A stretch of DNA of 64,000 nt from Halomonas elongata. GTDB lineage: Bacteria; Pseudomonadota; Gammaproteobacteria; Pseudomonadales; Halomonadaceae. How positions within the stretch are numbered: position 1 is the first letter of the stretch; each line of letters opens with the position of its first letter. Location: the NCBI RefSeq assembly GCF_029081005.1, contig NZ_JAJQTQ010000002.1, forward strand, positions 62,001 through 126,000. The letters are read 5' to 3'. Below, piece by piece: positions 1-9,258 of the stretch. A program made the translations under genes and the position numbers. A model generated the notes under the pieces. That model searched no databases. It was given only the letters and a program-made list of their open reading frames with translations, and was not told where the DNA came from.

Positions 1-1
1 C

Positions 2-1237
2 GTGTGGGGGGCCTTCTTCTTCCAGCGCAAGGCCGGGCCGCTGTACGCCGAGGTGCGTGAGCGCGTCGGCGAACTGGCCAGCCGGCTGTCCAACAACCTG
101 GCGGGCATCGCGACGATCAAGAGCTTCACCGCCGAGACGCGCGAGGCCGAGCGCCTGCGCGAGACCAGCGAGGCCTATGTGGAGGCCAACCGCCGGGCGA
201 TTCGCATCAGCTCGGCCTTTATTCCGGTGATCCGCATGGCGATCCTTACCGGCTTCCTGGCGACCTTCACGGTGGGCGGCATGATGGCCTTGCGCGGCGA
301 TCTCAATGTCGGCGCCTACGGTGTGCTGGTGTTCCTGACGCAGCGACTGCTGTGGCCGCTGACCGGTCTGGCCCAGGTGATCGACCTGTTCGAGCGGGCC
401 ATGGCCAGTACCCGGCGCATTCTCGATCTGCTGGCCACGCCGATCCAGGTGCATGACGCCGGTGGTACCGAACTTGCGCGTCCGGTGCGTGGCGCGGTGT
501 GCTTCGAAGGCGTGGGGTTTCGTTACGCCGAGTCCGCTGCCGGTGTCGAGGGTATCGATCTCGAGGTGCCGTCCGGCCATACCCTGGCCCTGGTGGGGGC
601 TACCGGGTCGGGCAAGTCGACACTGATCAAGCTGCTGCTGCGCTTCCACGATCCGGCCGCGGGGCGGGTACTCATCGACGACCAGCCGACCGAGACGCTC
701 ACCCTTTCCTCGTTGCGCGAGGCCATCGGCCTGGTCAGCCAGGATGTCTATCTCTTCGAGGGCACGGTGCGCGACAACATCGCCTATGGCCGCCCCGAGG
801 CCGACGAGGACGAGGTGATCGAGGCGGCGCGCACCGCCGAGGCCTGGGGCTTCATCCAGACGTTGCCGCAAGGACTCGACACACCGGTCGGCGAGCGCGG
901 CGTGCGTCTTTCCGGGGGCCAGCGCCAGCGGTTGTCGCTGGCCCGGGCCTTGCTCAAGGACCCGCCGATCCTGGTGCTGGACGAGGCCACCAGCGCCGTG
1001 GACAACGAGACCGAGGCGGCGATCCAGCGCTCGTTGTCGCGTATCGGTCATGGCCGCACGGTGATCATGATCGCCCACCGGCTTTCGACCATCGTGCATG
1101 CCGACGAGATCGCGGTCGTGGAGGCCGGCCGGGTCGTCGAGCGTGGATGTCATGACGAGCTGCTGGCGCAGGACGGGCGCTATGCCACCCAGTGGCGGGT
1201 GCAGACCGGCGAGGCCGGGGCGGTGCTGTCGGTTTGA
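2..1237 (+). CDS. ABC transporter, permease-ATPase half (5'-truncated)
   Basis: C-terminal 411 residues of an MsbA/LmrA-like half-transporter in the inner membrane; the N-terminal membrane helices lie before the window. Seen: the last two membrane segments around residues 78-120, then a full nucleotide-binding domain with Walker [10 protein letters not shown] near 199, signature LSGGQ at 303-307, Walker [13 protein letters not shown] near 323 and the H-loop IAHRLST near 357. Family knowledge: such homodimers or heterodimers export lipids, drugs or peptides. Substrate cannot be told. The next gene is on the other strand, so nothing downstream is co-transcribed. The GTG at position 2 is only the first codon in the window, not a true start. 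Confidence 0.93.
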   Translation: MWGAFFFQRKAGPLYAEVRERVGELASRLSNNLAGIATIKSFTAETREAERLRETSEAYVEANRRAIRISSAFIPVIRMAILTGFLATFTVGGMMALRGDLNVGAYGVLVFLTQRLLWPLTGLAQVIDLFERAMASTRRILDLLATPIQVHDAGGTELARPVRGAVCFEGVGFRYAESAAGVEGIDLEVPSGHTLALVGATGSGKSTLIKLLLRFHDPAAGRVLIDDQPTETLTLSSLREAIGLVSQDVYLFEGTVRDNIAYGRPEADEDEVIEAARTAEAWGFIQTLPQGLDTPVGERGVRLSGGQRQRLSLARALLKDPPILVLDEATSAVDNETEAAIQRSLSRIGHGRTVIMIAHRLSTIVHADEIAVVEAGRVVERGCHDELLAQDGRYATQWRVQTGEAGAVLSV

Positions 1238-1271
1238 AGCGGGATCGATCCGTCCCCAGGCGGCGTGATGG

Positions 1272-2111
1272 TCAGACACGCGGCGTCTTGTCGCTCGGGC
1301 CACGAGGACTGTCATCGAGAAACGGCTGGAGCAACAGGCGATCCAGCCTGAGGGCGCGGGCGTTCCGGAACGCCTCGAGGCCGATCGTCATGCCGAGGTG
1401 GCCGGCACTGGGCTGAGCGCGGTAGGTGCCGAAGAGGTGATCCCACCAGGGTAGGTTGAAACCGAAGTTGCTGTCGGTCTCCCGGGGGATGATCGAGTGA
1501 TGCACGCGGTGCATCTCCGGCGTCACCACGAACCGCCGCAGGCGTCGATCGAGCCAGGCAGGCAAGCGCACATTGCCATGGTTGAACATCGAGGTGGCAT
1601 TGAGCACGACTTCGAAGATCAGCACCGCGAGCACCGGGGCGCCCAGCGCCATCACCGCGGCAAGCTTGATGCCCATCGAGAGCAGGATCTCCAGGGGGTG
1701 GAAGCGCAGTCCCGTGGTCACGTCGAATTCGAGATCGGCATGATGCATGCGGTGCAGTCGCCAGCACCAGGGCACGGCATGGAACAGCCTGTGCTGAAAG
1801 TAGATGGCCATGTCCAGTGCCACGAACGACACCAGAACCGCCAGCCAGCCCGGTGAGGCCAGCACGTTGAACAGGCCCCAGCCATGCTCGGCCGCGACAT
1901 GGGCGGCCCCGACCGCGGCCAGCGGAAAGACCAGGCGCAGCGCCAGGGTGTCGACTACCACGATCATCAGGTTGTGCGGCCAGCGCTGCCAGCGGCGGTA
2001 GCGCTGGGGGCGGCGCGGTGCGGCGATTTCCCAGAGCGCCATCGCCACCAGAACCCCGGTGAAGATACCGAGCCGTATCGTCGGTTCATGCGAAAGCAGC
2101 GTGTCGACCAT
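1272..2111 (-). CDS. sterol desaturase / fatty acid hydroxylase family protein
   Basis: Integral-membrane di-iron hydroxylase of the fatty acid hydroxylase superfamily, 279 residues from the chosen ATG. The histidine clusters expected for the di-iron site are present: HRLFH at 107-111, HRMHH at 120-124, FNHGN at 176-180 and HRVHH at 201-205, set among several hydrophobic segments. A longer frame reaches a TTG at 2183, just beside a strong hairpin (2185-2209); the ATG at 2111 was preferred. The natural substrate (lipid, carotenoid or hopanoid-like) is not visible. It sits between an ABC exporter and an iron receptor without an evident functional link. Confidence 0.88.
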   Translation of the reverse strand: MVDTLLSHEPTIRLGIFTGVLVAMALWEIAAPRRPQRYRRWQRWPHNLMIVVVDTLALRLVFPLAAVGAAHVAAEHGWGLFNVLASPGWLAVLVSFVALDMAIYFQHRLFHAVPWCWRLHRMHHADLEFDVTTGLRFHPLEILLSMGIKLAAVMALGAPVLAVLIFEVVLNATSMFNHGNVRLPAWLDRRLRRFVVTPEMHRVHHSIIPRETDSNFGFNLPWWDHLFGTYRAQPSAGHLGMTIGLEAFRNARALRLDRLLLQPFLDDSPRGPSDKTPRV

Positions 2112-2184
2112 GGCGTTCACCGGTTGCCGTGAAACAGGGCGGAGCCCGTGGCTCCAGTGTCGCCAGGGACGGGAAGAGGTCAAG

Positions 2185-2209
2185 CCCGATGCGGCAGGGC
2201 CGCATCGGG
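2185..2209 (-). terminator. hairpin after the TonB receptor gene
   Basis: Perfect 11-bp arms (CCCGATGCGGC and its complement) around a 3-nt loop, 41 bp beyond the stop of the leftward receptor gene. No strong T run follows, so it is terminator-like rather than a classical intrinsic terminator. Confidence 0.55.
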
Positions 2210-2250
2210 GGATCGGGGCAGAGTTTCTAGTGCAGTAATGTGTAAACGCC

Positions 2251-4332
2251 CTAGAAGTCGTAGCTGACGGTGGCCTTCACGCTGCGTTCGGCGCCGAAGT
2301 AGCAGTACTGCAGCGAGTTGCAGGAGGCCACGTACTCCTTGTCCATCAGGTTGTTGACGTTGAGACGTGCGGTGACGCCGTCCAGGCCGGCATTGGCGAA
2401 GTCGTAGCTCAGGGCGGCATCGACCAGGGTGTAGTCAGGCACCTGCTCGGTGTTGGCGCGGTCGGCCTGGATATCGGCGCGGTAGCGGATCCCCAGGCCG
2501 GCGCCGAGACCGGCGAACGCCCCGTCGTCGAACCGGTAATGCCCCCAGACCGATGCCTGATGACGCGGTGCGTAGATGGCGTGGTTGCCTTCGTTGCCGT
2601 CGTCGCTCTTGGCGTAGGTGATGTCGGTGAAGCTGTAGCTGGCCTGCAGGCGCAGGTTGTCGGTCAACTGGGTGTGAGCTTCGAGCTCGACCCCCTGGGA
2701 CTCGATCTCGCCGATGGCTTCATAGGGATCGGTAGGCTGCTCCTTGGTGGCGACGTTCTCCTGGTCGATATGGAACAGCGCCAGACTGTAGCGGTCCTGG
2801 GTGCCTCGGGGCTGGAACTTCACCCCGGTCTCGAGCTGTTGGCCCTCCATGGGCTCGAGCAGGTCGCCGTTGACATCGACGAAGCTGGTCGGCGTGAAGG
2901 CGGTCGAGTAGCTGACGTAGGGCGATACACCGTTGTCGAACCTGTAGAGCAGGCCGGCGCGGCCGCTGAACTGGGTGTCATCGAGCTCGCTGGTAGCGCC
3001 GGTGCCCTTGGTGGTGTTCTCGATATCGACCCAGTCGTAGCGGCCGCCGAGGGAGAAACGCCAGTTGCCGATGGCCATCTGATCCTGGACATAGGCCCCG
3101 ACCTGGCTGAGTTCGTGTTTCTCGCGAGTCGGCGCGTACATGGCCGTTGGCTCGGCGCCGTATTCGGGGTCGAAGGCATCCAGCGGCGGGAAGGCGCCGG
3201 ACGGCCAGCTGATGTCGTTCTCGCGTTGCTGGTAGTCGGCGCCGAACAGCAGCGTATGCTCGACGGCACCGGTCTCGAGCTCGGCCTGCAACTGGTTGTC
3301 GAGTGTCCAGGCTTCCATGGACTCCTCGCCGCCGGAATAGTAGCGGTTGAGTTCGGTGTCGTTGGCCCAGCCGAAGCCATAGACCTGATTGAGGGTCACG
3401 TCGGTGTTGAGATAGAGCAGCTTCTGGCGGGCCGTCCAGTCGTCGTTGAAGCGGTGTTCCAGGTCGTAGCCGATCAGGCGCTGGGTGCGCTCGAACTTGT
3501 CGTAGTCATCCTCGCCATCGAAGAAGGTGTTGTCGATCTTCTGGCCGTTGCGGCTTTCCACCGCCCCCTCATAGGGCACGCCGGAGTGATAGCCGCCTTC
3601 GGGGTCTTCTTGCAGATAGGCGTGCAGAGTCAGGCTGGTGGCATCGGTGATGTCCCAGGTCAACTGCGGGGCGAAGGCATAACGCTTCTCCTCGACCGGG
3701 CCGAACTGGGTATCGGCGGCGCTGGCCTTGCCGGTCAGGCGGAAGGCGACGCGGCGTTCCTCGTCCAGCGGACCGGTGAGGTCGAAAGCGGCGCTGCGCT
3801 GGGCATTGTTGCCCACGCCGACGCGGACCTCGCCGCTATCCTCGAACTCGGGGCGCTTGCTGGTCATCGAGACCAGGCCCCCGGGAGAGGCCCGGCCATA
3901 GAGCACCGACGCCGGCCCCTTGACCACCTCGACACTTTCCAGGAAGTAGGGGTCGACGACCAGCGAGCTGTAGGAGTTGGCATCGCCCATCAGCTTGAGG
4001 CCATCGAGGAAGGTGTTGCTCAGGCTGCCGTCCGAGAAACCGCGCATCACGATGTAATCATACCGGTTGGAGGCGCCGACCTGGTTGGCGTAGACCCCCG
4101 CCGTGTAGTTCAGGGCACGCTGCACCGTCTCGGCGCCTTTCTCCTCCCAGTCCTCGCGCTCGACCCGGGAGATGGCCTGCGGCGTTTCGTTGAAGGGCGT
4201 TTCGGTCTTGGTCGCCGCCGTGCCGGTGACGGTCACGGTATCGAGCTGTTCGGTCTGCTGGGCCTGGGTGGCCAGGGAGCTACCGGAAGCCGCCAGGGCG
4301 ACGGCAAGCGCCAGGGGGGTGGGTCGGAACAT
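2251..4332 (-). CDS. foxA: TonB-dependent hydroxamate siderophore receptor (ferrioxamine/ferrichrome type)
   Basis: Outer-membrane 22-strand receptor that imports a ferric siderophore using TonB energy. The 693 residues start with a signal peptide (about 1-24, ending ATQA), followed by a TonB box DTVTVTG at 31-37, a plug domain with PASVLYGRASPGGLVS and a barrel ending in the typical terminal Phe (SYDF). Two cysteines sit near the C-terminus (SCNSLQYCYFG), as in FhuA/FoxA relatives. A Fur-like box lies 48 bp before the ATG. Nearby desferrioxamine-type biosynthesis genes make ferrioxamine the most likely ligand; that specificity is inferred. Confidence 0.9.
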   Translation of the reverse strand: MFRPTPLALAVALAASGSSLATQAQQTEQLDTVTVTGTAATKTETPFNETPQAISRVEREDWEEKGAETVQRALNYTAGVYANQVGASNRYDYIVMRGFSDGSLSNTFLDGLKLMGDANSYSSLVVDPYFLESVEVVKGPASVLYGRASPGGLVSMTSKRPEFEDSGEVRVGVGNNAQRSAAFDLTGPLDEERRVAFRLTGKASAADTQFGPVEEKRYAFAPQLTWDITDATSLTLHAYLQEDPEGGYHSGVPYEGAVESRNGQKIDNTFFDGEDDYDKFERTQRLIGYDLEHRFNDDWTARQKLLYLNTDVTLNQVYGFGWANDTELNRYYSGGEESMEAWTLDNQLQAELETGAVEHTLLFGADYQQRENDISWPSGAFPPLDAFDPEYGAEPTAMYAPTREKHELSQVGAYVQDQMAIGNWRFSLGGRYDWVDIENTTKGTGATSELDDTQFSGRAGLLYRFDNGVSPYVSYSTAFTPTSFVDVNGDLLEPMEGQQLETGVKFQPRGTQDRYSLALFHIDQENVATKEQPTDPYEAIGEIESQGVELEAHTQLTDNLRLQASYSFTDITYAKSDDGNEGNHAIYAPRHQASVWGHYRFDDGAFAGLGAGLGIRYRADIQADRANTEQVPDYTLVDAALSYDFANAGLDGVTARLNVNNLMDKEYVASCNSLQYCYFGAERSVKATVSYDF

Positions 4333-4379
4333 GCAGGGTATCCTGTCGGGTTGTGCTTATCAGACCAAGCGGTATTGAA

Positions 4380-4398
4380 TGTAATGAGAATTATTGCC
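4380..4398 (-). promoter_or_regulatory. Fur-box-like site before the ferrioxamine receptor
   Basis: 19-bp site reading TGTAATGAGAATTATTGCC on the + strand, containing the AATGAGAAT / ATTATT half-sites usual in Fur operators. It lies between the receptor start and the end of the AraC gene, where a leftward promoter is expected. Match judged by eye. Confidence 0.6.
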
Positions 4399-4450
4399 TT
4401 TAATGCGCCGTCGTGAGTATGCGTGGCGATCACGCGCCTATGCGCAGTGA

Positions 4451-5392
4451 TCAGATCTGTTCGGTGAGGGAACTCGGCGAGACGCCGTAATGACGGCGGA
4501 AGGCGGTGGCGAAGTTGCTGGCGTGGCGATACCCGCAGAAGTGCGCGGCCTGCTGCACGCTGAAACCGCGCGTCAGGTAGTCCCGAGCGAGGGTGAGGCG
4601 GCACTCGCGTAGATCGTCGAAGACACTTCGGCCGAAGGCGGCGCGGTACTTGCGTCTGAGGCTGGCGGGACTCATGGCGGCGAGCTCGGCCAGGGACTCG
4701 AGGCGATGCTCCCGGGCGGGATCGGCGCGCAAGGCCTCGCGGACCCGTGCGAGACGCTGTCGCTCGCCCGGGGGCGGGATGGCAGGCGCTTCCCGGCGGG
4801 GTTCCGGCAAGCCATGGGCCAGCAACTGCAGGCTCAGGCCTTCGAATTGCAGGCGTTGCGCGGTGCCATCCAGGGGAGCCGCAATGGCCTCTTCGAGGGC
4901 ATGGTGCAGTGCGTTCGGCAGGTGCCAGGCGCGCATGCGCGAGCCCTGGTGGCGGGCCGGCTCGCCGACCAGGGCGGTCAGTCGGGATTCATCGAGCCCC
5001 AGGGTCAGGGCGCGGATGCGCTGCCCGGCGGGTTGTACGGCGTCCAGGCCATGACGCTCGTCGAGCTGAACGCTGAGCGCCATGCCGGGGCGCAGGATCA
5101 GGCGCTGCTGCGCCAGGCTGACTTCGGCCTCGCCATCCAGCATGACGATGATCGACAACGGTGCCGGGGCCCGGGAACGGGAGTCGTAGCGCTCCAGCAC
5201 CTCGATGTCGGAAGCCACCAGTTGCATGCCCGGCCCGGGAGACAGTTCCTGCACCCGGCCGCGCACCACGGTACGCGGCCGTGCGCCCAGGTCGGGGAAG
5301 TGGTAGTCGATGCCGTAGCGCTGCCCGTAGGCCTTGAGGTCCCGCGAGGTATGAGCCCGGACGCGCTGGCGTTCGACGGCGAGGCGTGTCAT
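4451..5392 (-). CDS. AraC-family transcriptional regulator
   Basis: 313-residue regulator with an N-terminal ligand-sensing half and a C-terminal pair of helix-turn-helix units (about 225-313, including AAHFCGYRHASNFATAFRRH and ending GVSPSSL). It overlaps the upstream reductase gene by 4 bp (ATGA), so the two are translationally coupled. Position between a receptor and a siderophore reductase suggests a PchR/AlcR-like activator that answers to the ferric siderophore; this role is inferred. A much longer open frame runs on upstream without a start but covers the reductase gene on another frame, so the overlap ATG was chosen. Confidence 0.9.
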   Translation of the reverse strand: MTRLAVERQRVRAHTSRDLKAYGQRYGIDYHFPDLGARPRTVVRGRVQELSPGPGMQLVASDIEVLERYDSRSRAPAPLSIIVMLDGEAEVSLAQQRLILRPGMALSVQLDERHGLDAVQPAGQRIRALTLGLDESRLTALVGEPARHQGSRMRAWHLPNALHHALEEAIAAPLDGTAQRLQFEGLSLQLLAHGLPEPRREAPAIPPPGERQRLARVREALRADPAREHRLESLAELAAMSPASLRRKYRAAFGRSVFDDLRECRLTLARDYLTRGFSVQQAAHFCGYRHASNFATAFRRHYGVSPSSLTEQI

Positions 5393-6147
5393 GTTGCCTC
5401 CGCCTGGCGACGCCCCCGGCACTCCAGGGGACAGTTCCCGCAGTAACCGAGCTCGTCGATCAGGTAACGGATGCAGCACAGGCGGCGTACCCGCTTGGGC
5501 GCACTGGCACCGGAATCGTCGTTGGCTGCTGCATCGACGTAGCGAACGGGCTGATACAGGGGGTTGCGGCGTCCGTCGGCCAGCTTTCGAGAGGCCAGCA
5601 GTTGTTGAGCGGGGTCGGCAGTCGTCGCGGAAGCCATGGGGTGCATCGGCACCGCCTGGGTGAAGTGCTCGAAATAGTTGCCGGCATTGCTCCAGAACAC
5701 CTTGGGCGAGGCCCCGGAATAGGCCGCGAGGCCCTCGATCAGCGGTGTCAGGTGACCATCGATCAGGGTGGTGAAGCGTGCGGTGCCGTCCAGCTCGGCC
5801 AGGGGGCGGCCCTCGTCCTTGAGACAGAGGCCGGTGACATGGCCCTCCGGCGCCAGGAGCAACCGCAGGTCGTCCAGCGCCAGGGGCAGGTCGCGCTCGA
5901 GGAGCAGGTTGGCGGCCAGGGTCGTGGACGCCACGGTGGCGAAGTGCCACTTCGTCCATAGCGAGACCAGGGCGCGGCGGTCGCCGCCGGGATAGCGGGC
6001 ACTGAAGTCGGCCATCAAGGCGTCGAGACGCGCCGGGTCCAGCAACTCGGTGGCCGCGATGGTATCGGACGCGGCATGGGTCGATACACGCGGTGGCGTC
6101 AACTGCTCCATGGGACCGATGTACAGCGATGACAGCGCGAAGGACAT
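5389..6147 (-). CDS. fhuF: FhuF-like ferric siderophore reductase
   Basis: 252-residue cytoplasmic iron-sulfur protein thought to release iron from imported ferric hydroxamates by reduction. The family mark is the C-terminal [2Fe-2S] motif C-C-x10-C-x2-C, seen here at Cys224, Cys225, Cys236 and Cys239. The body contains the IucA/IucC-adjacent FhuF fold features such as VFWSNAGNYFEH. First gene of a two-gene operon with the AraC regulator. A Fur-like box lies about 40 bp before the ATG. It fits the desferrioxamine pathway next door as the intracellular iron-release step. Confidence 0.88.
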   Translation of the reverse strand: MSFALSSLYIGPMEQLTPPRVSTHAASDTIAATELLDPARLDALMADFSARYPGGDRRALVSLWTKWHFATVASTTLAANLLLERDLPLALDDLRLLLAPEGHVTGLCLKDEGRPLAELDGTARFTTLIDGHLTPLIEGLAAYSGASPKVFWSNAGNYFEHFTQAVPMHPMASATTADPAQQLLASRKLADGRRNPLYQPVRYVDAAANDDSGASAPKRVRRLCCIRYLIDELGYCGNCPLECRGRRQAEAT

Positions 6148-6188
6148 GGGACACCGTCGAAGGTGGATGTGTCGGAATAGTAAAACAA

Positions 6189-6208
6189 ATGGGAATCGTT
6201 ATCAAAAT
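6189..6208 (-). promoter_or_regulatory. Fur-box-like site before fhuF
   Basis: ATGGGAATCGTTATCAAAAT on the + strand, i.e. a TGATAACGATTCCCAT core on the coding strand of the leftward fhuF. It resembles the Fur consensus of alternating GATAAT/ATTATC hexamers. It sits in the 68-bp gap between the sigma gene and fhuF. Confidence 0.6.
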
Positions 6209-6215
6209 AACATCC

Positions 6216-6725
6216 CTAGGCGGCCGGTTCGAGCAACCGACATCGGCAGCCCTCGATGGCCTGGGTGATGTAGCGACCCGCCATGCGTTCCGATACGCCG
6301 AGGCGTCGGCCAATCTCGGCCTGGGTGAGTCCTTCCAGCCGGTGCCAGGTCAGCGCCTGGCGCTGGCGCGTCGGCAATCCCGCCAGGGCCGTCTGGAGGC
6401 CTTTTCGGCACAGGCTGAGGTCGGTGGCGGCCTCGGGGTCGGCATAGGGGCAAGCCAGGCATGTTTCGGGGGCCTCCACCGGTGGCCCCTCGGGGCGGGC
6501 ACGGCAGCGGCGGTGGTGATCGATGAGCAGGTTGCGGGCGATGCGAAACAGATAGGCCCTGGGCTGTTCGAGGACATCGGGGGCTGGGTGCTGGCCGAGA
6601 CGCAGGAAGACGTCCTGGCACAGATCCTCGGCCAGATCGGGCGGGGACAGGCGACGCTGAAGATAGCCGGCAATATCCTGGGCATAACGACGGAAGAGGG
6701 CGTCGAGATCGGGAGAAGACGTCAT
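6216..6725 (-). CDS. FecI-like ECF RNA polymerase sigma factor
   Basis: 169-residue extracytoplasmic-function sigma factor of the iron-starvation (FecI/PvdS) type. Region 2 (DLAEDLCQDVFLRL ... AYLFRIARNLLIDHHRR) and region 4 with its helix-turn-helix (GLTQAEIGRRLGVSERMAGR) are both present. An upstream in-frame ATG at 6785 would run through a perfect 10-bp hairpin, so an internal ATG with AGGA in front was chosen; 6737 is an alternative. No FecR-like anti-sigma gene is adjacent, which is unusual for FecI proteins. Probable role: activation of the neighbouring siderophore genes (inferred). Confidence 0.85.
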   Translation of the reverse strand: MTSSPDLDALFRRYAQDIAGYLQRRLSPPDLAEDLCQDVFLRLGQHPAPDVLEQPRAYLFRIARNLLIDHHRRCRARPEGPPVEAPETCLACPYADPEAATDLSLCRKGLQTALAGLPTRQRQALTWHRLEGLTQAEIGRRLGVSERMAGRYITQAIEGCRCRLLEPAA

Positions 6726-6756
6726 GGAGCGTTCCATCCTGGCAAGCGGATTAATG

Positions 6757-6779
6757 CCCGGATCCCATGGGGATCCGGG
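6757..6779 (-). terminator. hairpin between the synthetase and sigma genes
   Basis: Perfect 10-bp arms (CCCGGATCCC and complement) with a 3-nt loop, located 29 bp after the stop of the leftward synthetase gene. No long T run follows. It may end or attenuate the biosynthesis operon before the sigma gene. Confidence 0.5.
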
Positions 6780-6807
6780 GGACATTCTTCTGATGCGGGT
6801 GCGGGGA

Positions 6808-9255
6808 CTAGGCCGGCACCTCCCGAGGGGCGTCCTCCGTTTCGCTGACAGGTCGATAGGCGGCGATCGGGTTGGTCAGGGTGCCGGCGAACTGCAGGTT
6901 GGCGGCCGGGTCGGCCAGGTCGATCATCTGCTGGTGATCCTTGAGCTGTAGCCGGTTCAGGCAGGAAAGGGTGAACTCCGGCGCGAAGAGATCATGACGA
7001 GCGAACTTCTCGGCGAATTCGGGATGCGACCGCTGATAACCGATCACGCACCGGGCCACGCGCTCCCAGAAACGCTCCTCGGTGATATCGCCCTGCTCGA
7101 TGAGGATCGCCGCCATGAACCGCAGGAAGCAGTCGAAGACATCGGTGAAGATCGACAGCACCTTGAGCGGTTCGGGGACCTCCACGCTGATGCGGGCTAT
7201 CGCCTCGGGCAGCTCCACGTCGGTATTCATGATGCCGATCTCCTCGGCGATATCCTTCATGATGGCGCGTACCGGCACGCCGTCCTCGAGCTGCAGGATC
7301 AGGTTCTCGCCATGGGGCATGAACACCAGATCATGGGCATAGAAGCAGTGCAGCAGCGGGCGTAAATAGACCCGAAAATAACGATCCAGCCAGTCGGAGG
7401 TCGTGAGCCCCGATGAGGCGATCAGTCGTGGCAGCAACGCCTGTCCTCCGGCGTCCACGTGCAGCAGGGCGGCCATGGTCATCAGGCGCTTCCCATCCTG
7501 CTGGTAGCGCACCGGACTCTCCCGCCACAGGCAGGCCAGCATCTTCTTGTAGGCGCTGTAGCGATCGAAGGACGCTTCGATGGCATCGCGGCGATAGCCG
7601 ATGGCGGCCTGCTCGCGTAGCACCGTGAAGCCCTGGGCGCACAGTTCGGGATCGCCATCGACCAGCCGCTTGATCCAGTCGTTGATGGCCGGGGTGGCGC
7701 GCATGTAGTTCGGCGAGAGGCCACGCATGAAGCCCATGTTGAGGACCGACAGCGCCGTCTTCACGTAACGCCGGTGGGGTTGGCTCAGGTTGAACCAGGT
7801 GCGGATCGACTGCTGGGCCTGGTACTGGTCGTGACCGTAACCCAGGCAGATGATGCGTTGGCGAGCCACTTCGGCGGCGAAGGTGATGGCCAGCTTGTGG
7901 AACCACTGCCAGGGGTGAGCCGGCATCAGCAGATAGTCGTCCGGCGCAAGGCCGAGCGCCTCGAGCCGGCGGTGAAAGTCGGCCAGGCCGGCCTCGCCGA
8001 TCTCCTCGTGAAGCAGGCGTTCGTAGTCCAGGCCCTCGATGGCGCTGTAATGGGCATCTTCGCGGTGTACCGCCAGCCATACCAGGGTGATGGGGGCGGC
8101 GGCTTCCGGTGCATAGGCGTGGTAGTCCACGGCATCGAAGCCCATGCGACCGTTGTTGGCGACGAAGACCGGATGACCCTCGGTCATGGCGGCCTCCAGG
8201 GTCTGGAAGTCGGCCTGGACCAGGCCGTCGGTATCCGGGCGGGTGCCGTCGAGCTTGTAGGCGCTGCCGAACAGGGTACTGGCGACCTCTTCGAGGTAGA
8301 CCGGCAACATGGCCTCGCCGATCCCCAGCGGTTGGCGGAACTCGAGAATGAACCACTGGGCATCGAGCTCGGTGGGCGCGCCGTCGACACGCCTTTCCAG
8401 GGAGTCGAGGTCGATGGCCCAGTGATCCAGCGCCAGGCGGCGGGCGCGGAAGTGGTAGGCGATCTTGCCCTCGGGAGCGACGAGTCGGTAGTCGCCGTGG
8501 CCCGATGCGTCGACGGCGAGCGGCTCGGGAGCTATCAGCCGCTCATGGCTGAATTCGGCGATGGCCTTGCGGATCAGCCAGCGGTTGGCGCGGGTCCAGA
8601 GCTCGGGCTTGAGGTGGGCGGCGGCACGGGCTGGTTCGGCGACCAGCGAGGGCTCGAGGCGCGGGTCCTGGCGGCTCACCGCCGCGGCGAAAGCCTCGCG
8701 GTTACAGAACGCCAGGTGCGCGGTCTTCTCCTCGAGCGCTATCTGGCGGTCGTAGACGAAGCCGACGCGTCGGTTGAGCGGGTGAATCCCGGTGTTGTTC
8801 ACGTCGGGCTCCACCACCACGCGCCGCGTCCCCGGGTCGTCAAACATGAAGGCGAGAATGGTGGTGATTACCTGGGTCGTGAAACCGGACAGGGGTGTCT
8901 CGGCCGGGGCGACCAGGAAGTGCATGCCGCGATCCCCCTCGGCTACCTCATAATGCTCGCCGACGGGGTCGTGTCGTGGGTCGTAGCATTCCACCAGGAA
9001 GGCAGGTTCGCCGTCGAACAGCCCCAGGTAGCCCTGGGCGTGGTCGCTCGCCTGAAGGTCGCGATAGAAATCCAGGACACGTTCCGGCGAATGCCCTTGC
9101 ATGCCCCAGAAGCGGGCTCGCGGGACACTGACCCAGGCATGGACCAGCGCCAGGTCGTCGGGCAGGTGCAGCGGGCGCAGGCTGAAGGTGCCCAGTCCTT
9201 GAGCGTGGCGAGAATAAACGCTACGGGTGGTCGGTGTCGGTTGAAAGAGGTTCAT
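6808..9255 (-). CDS. dfoC: fused acyltransferase / NIS siderophore synthetase (DfoC-like)
   Basis: 815-residue two-domain enzyme. Residues about 1-190 form a GNAT-type acyltransferase of the IucB/AlcB/DesC kind (FSLRPLHLPDDLALVHAW ... RVGFVYDRQIAL); residues about 210-815 form an IucA/IucC NRPS-independent siderophore synthetase (LLMPAHPWQWFHKLA near 440, KTALSVLNMGFMRGLS, HGENLILQ). Such fusions are known as DfoC in Erwinia amylovora, which succinylates N-hydroxycadaverine and oligomerises it to desferrioxamine. The ATG at 9255 has AAGGA 8 nt upstream and lies 3 bp after the exporter stop; a TTG just before it is disregarded. Last gene of the dfoJ-dfoA-MFS-dfoC operon. Confidence 0.92.
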   Translation of the reverse strand: MNLFQPTPTTRSVYSRHAQGLGTFSLRPLHLPDDLALVHAWVSVPRARFWGMQGHSPERVLDFYRDLQASDHAQGYLGLFDGEPAFLVECYDPRHDPVGEHYEVAEGDRGMHFLVAPAETPLSGFTTQVITTILAFMFDDPGTRRVVVEPDVNNTGIHPLNRRVGFVYDRQIALEEKTAHLAFCNREAFAAAVSRQDPRLEPSLVAEPARAAAHLKPELWTRANRWLIRKAIAEFSHERLIAPEPLAVDASGHGDYRLVAPEGKIAYHFRARRLALDHWAIDLDSLERRVDGAPTELDAQWFILEFRQPLGIGEAMLPVYLEEVASTLFGSAYKLDGTRPDTDGLVQADFQTLEAAMTEGHPVFVANNGRMGFDAVDYHAYAPEAAAPITLVWLAVHREDAHYSAIEGLDYERLLHEEIGEAGLADFHRRLEALGLAPDDYLLMPAHPWQWFHKLAITFAAEVARQRIICLGYGHDQYQAQQSIRTWFNLSQPHRRYVKTALSVLNMGFMRGLSPNYMRATPAINDWIKRLVDGDPELCAQGFTVLREQAAIGYRRDAIEASFDRYSAYKKMLACLWRESPVRYQQDGKRLMTMAALLHVDAGGQALLPRLIASSGLTTSDWLDRYFRVYLRPLLHCFYAHDLVFMPHGENLILQLEDGVPVRAIMKDIAEEIGIMNTDVELPEAIARISVEVPEPLKVLSIFTDVFDCFLRFMAAILIEQGDITEERFWERVARCVIGYQRSHPEFAEKFARHDLFAPEFTLSCLNRLQLKDHQQMIDLADPAANLQFAGTLTNPIAAYRPVSETEDAPREVPA

Positions 9256-9258
9256 CAA

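Noticed and set aside
2539-4416. 625-codon open frame antisense to the ferrioxamine receptor gene
   Set aside because: Shadow of the G+C-rich receptor gene; low-complexity Val/Gly/Leu-rich translation, no ribosome site and no domain.
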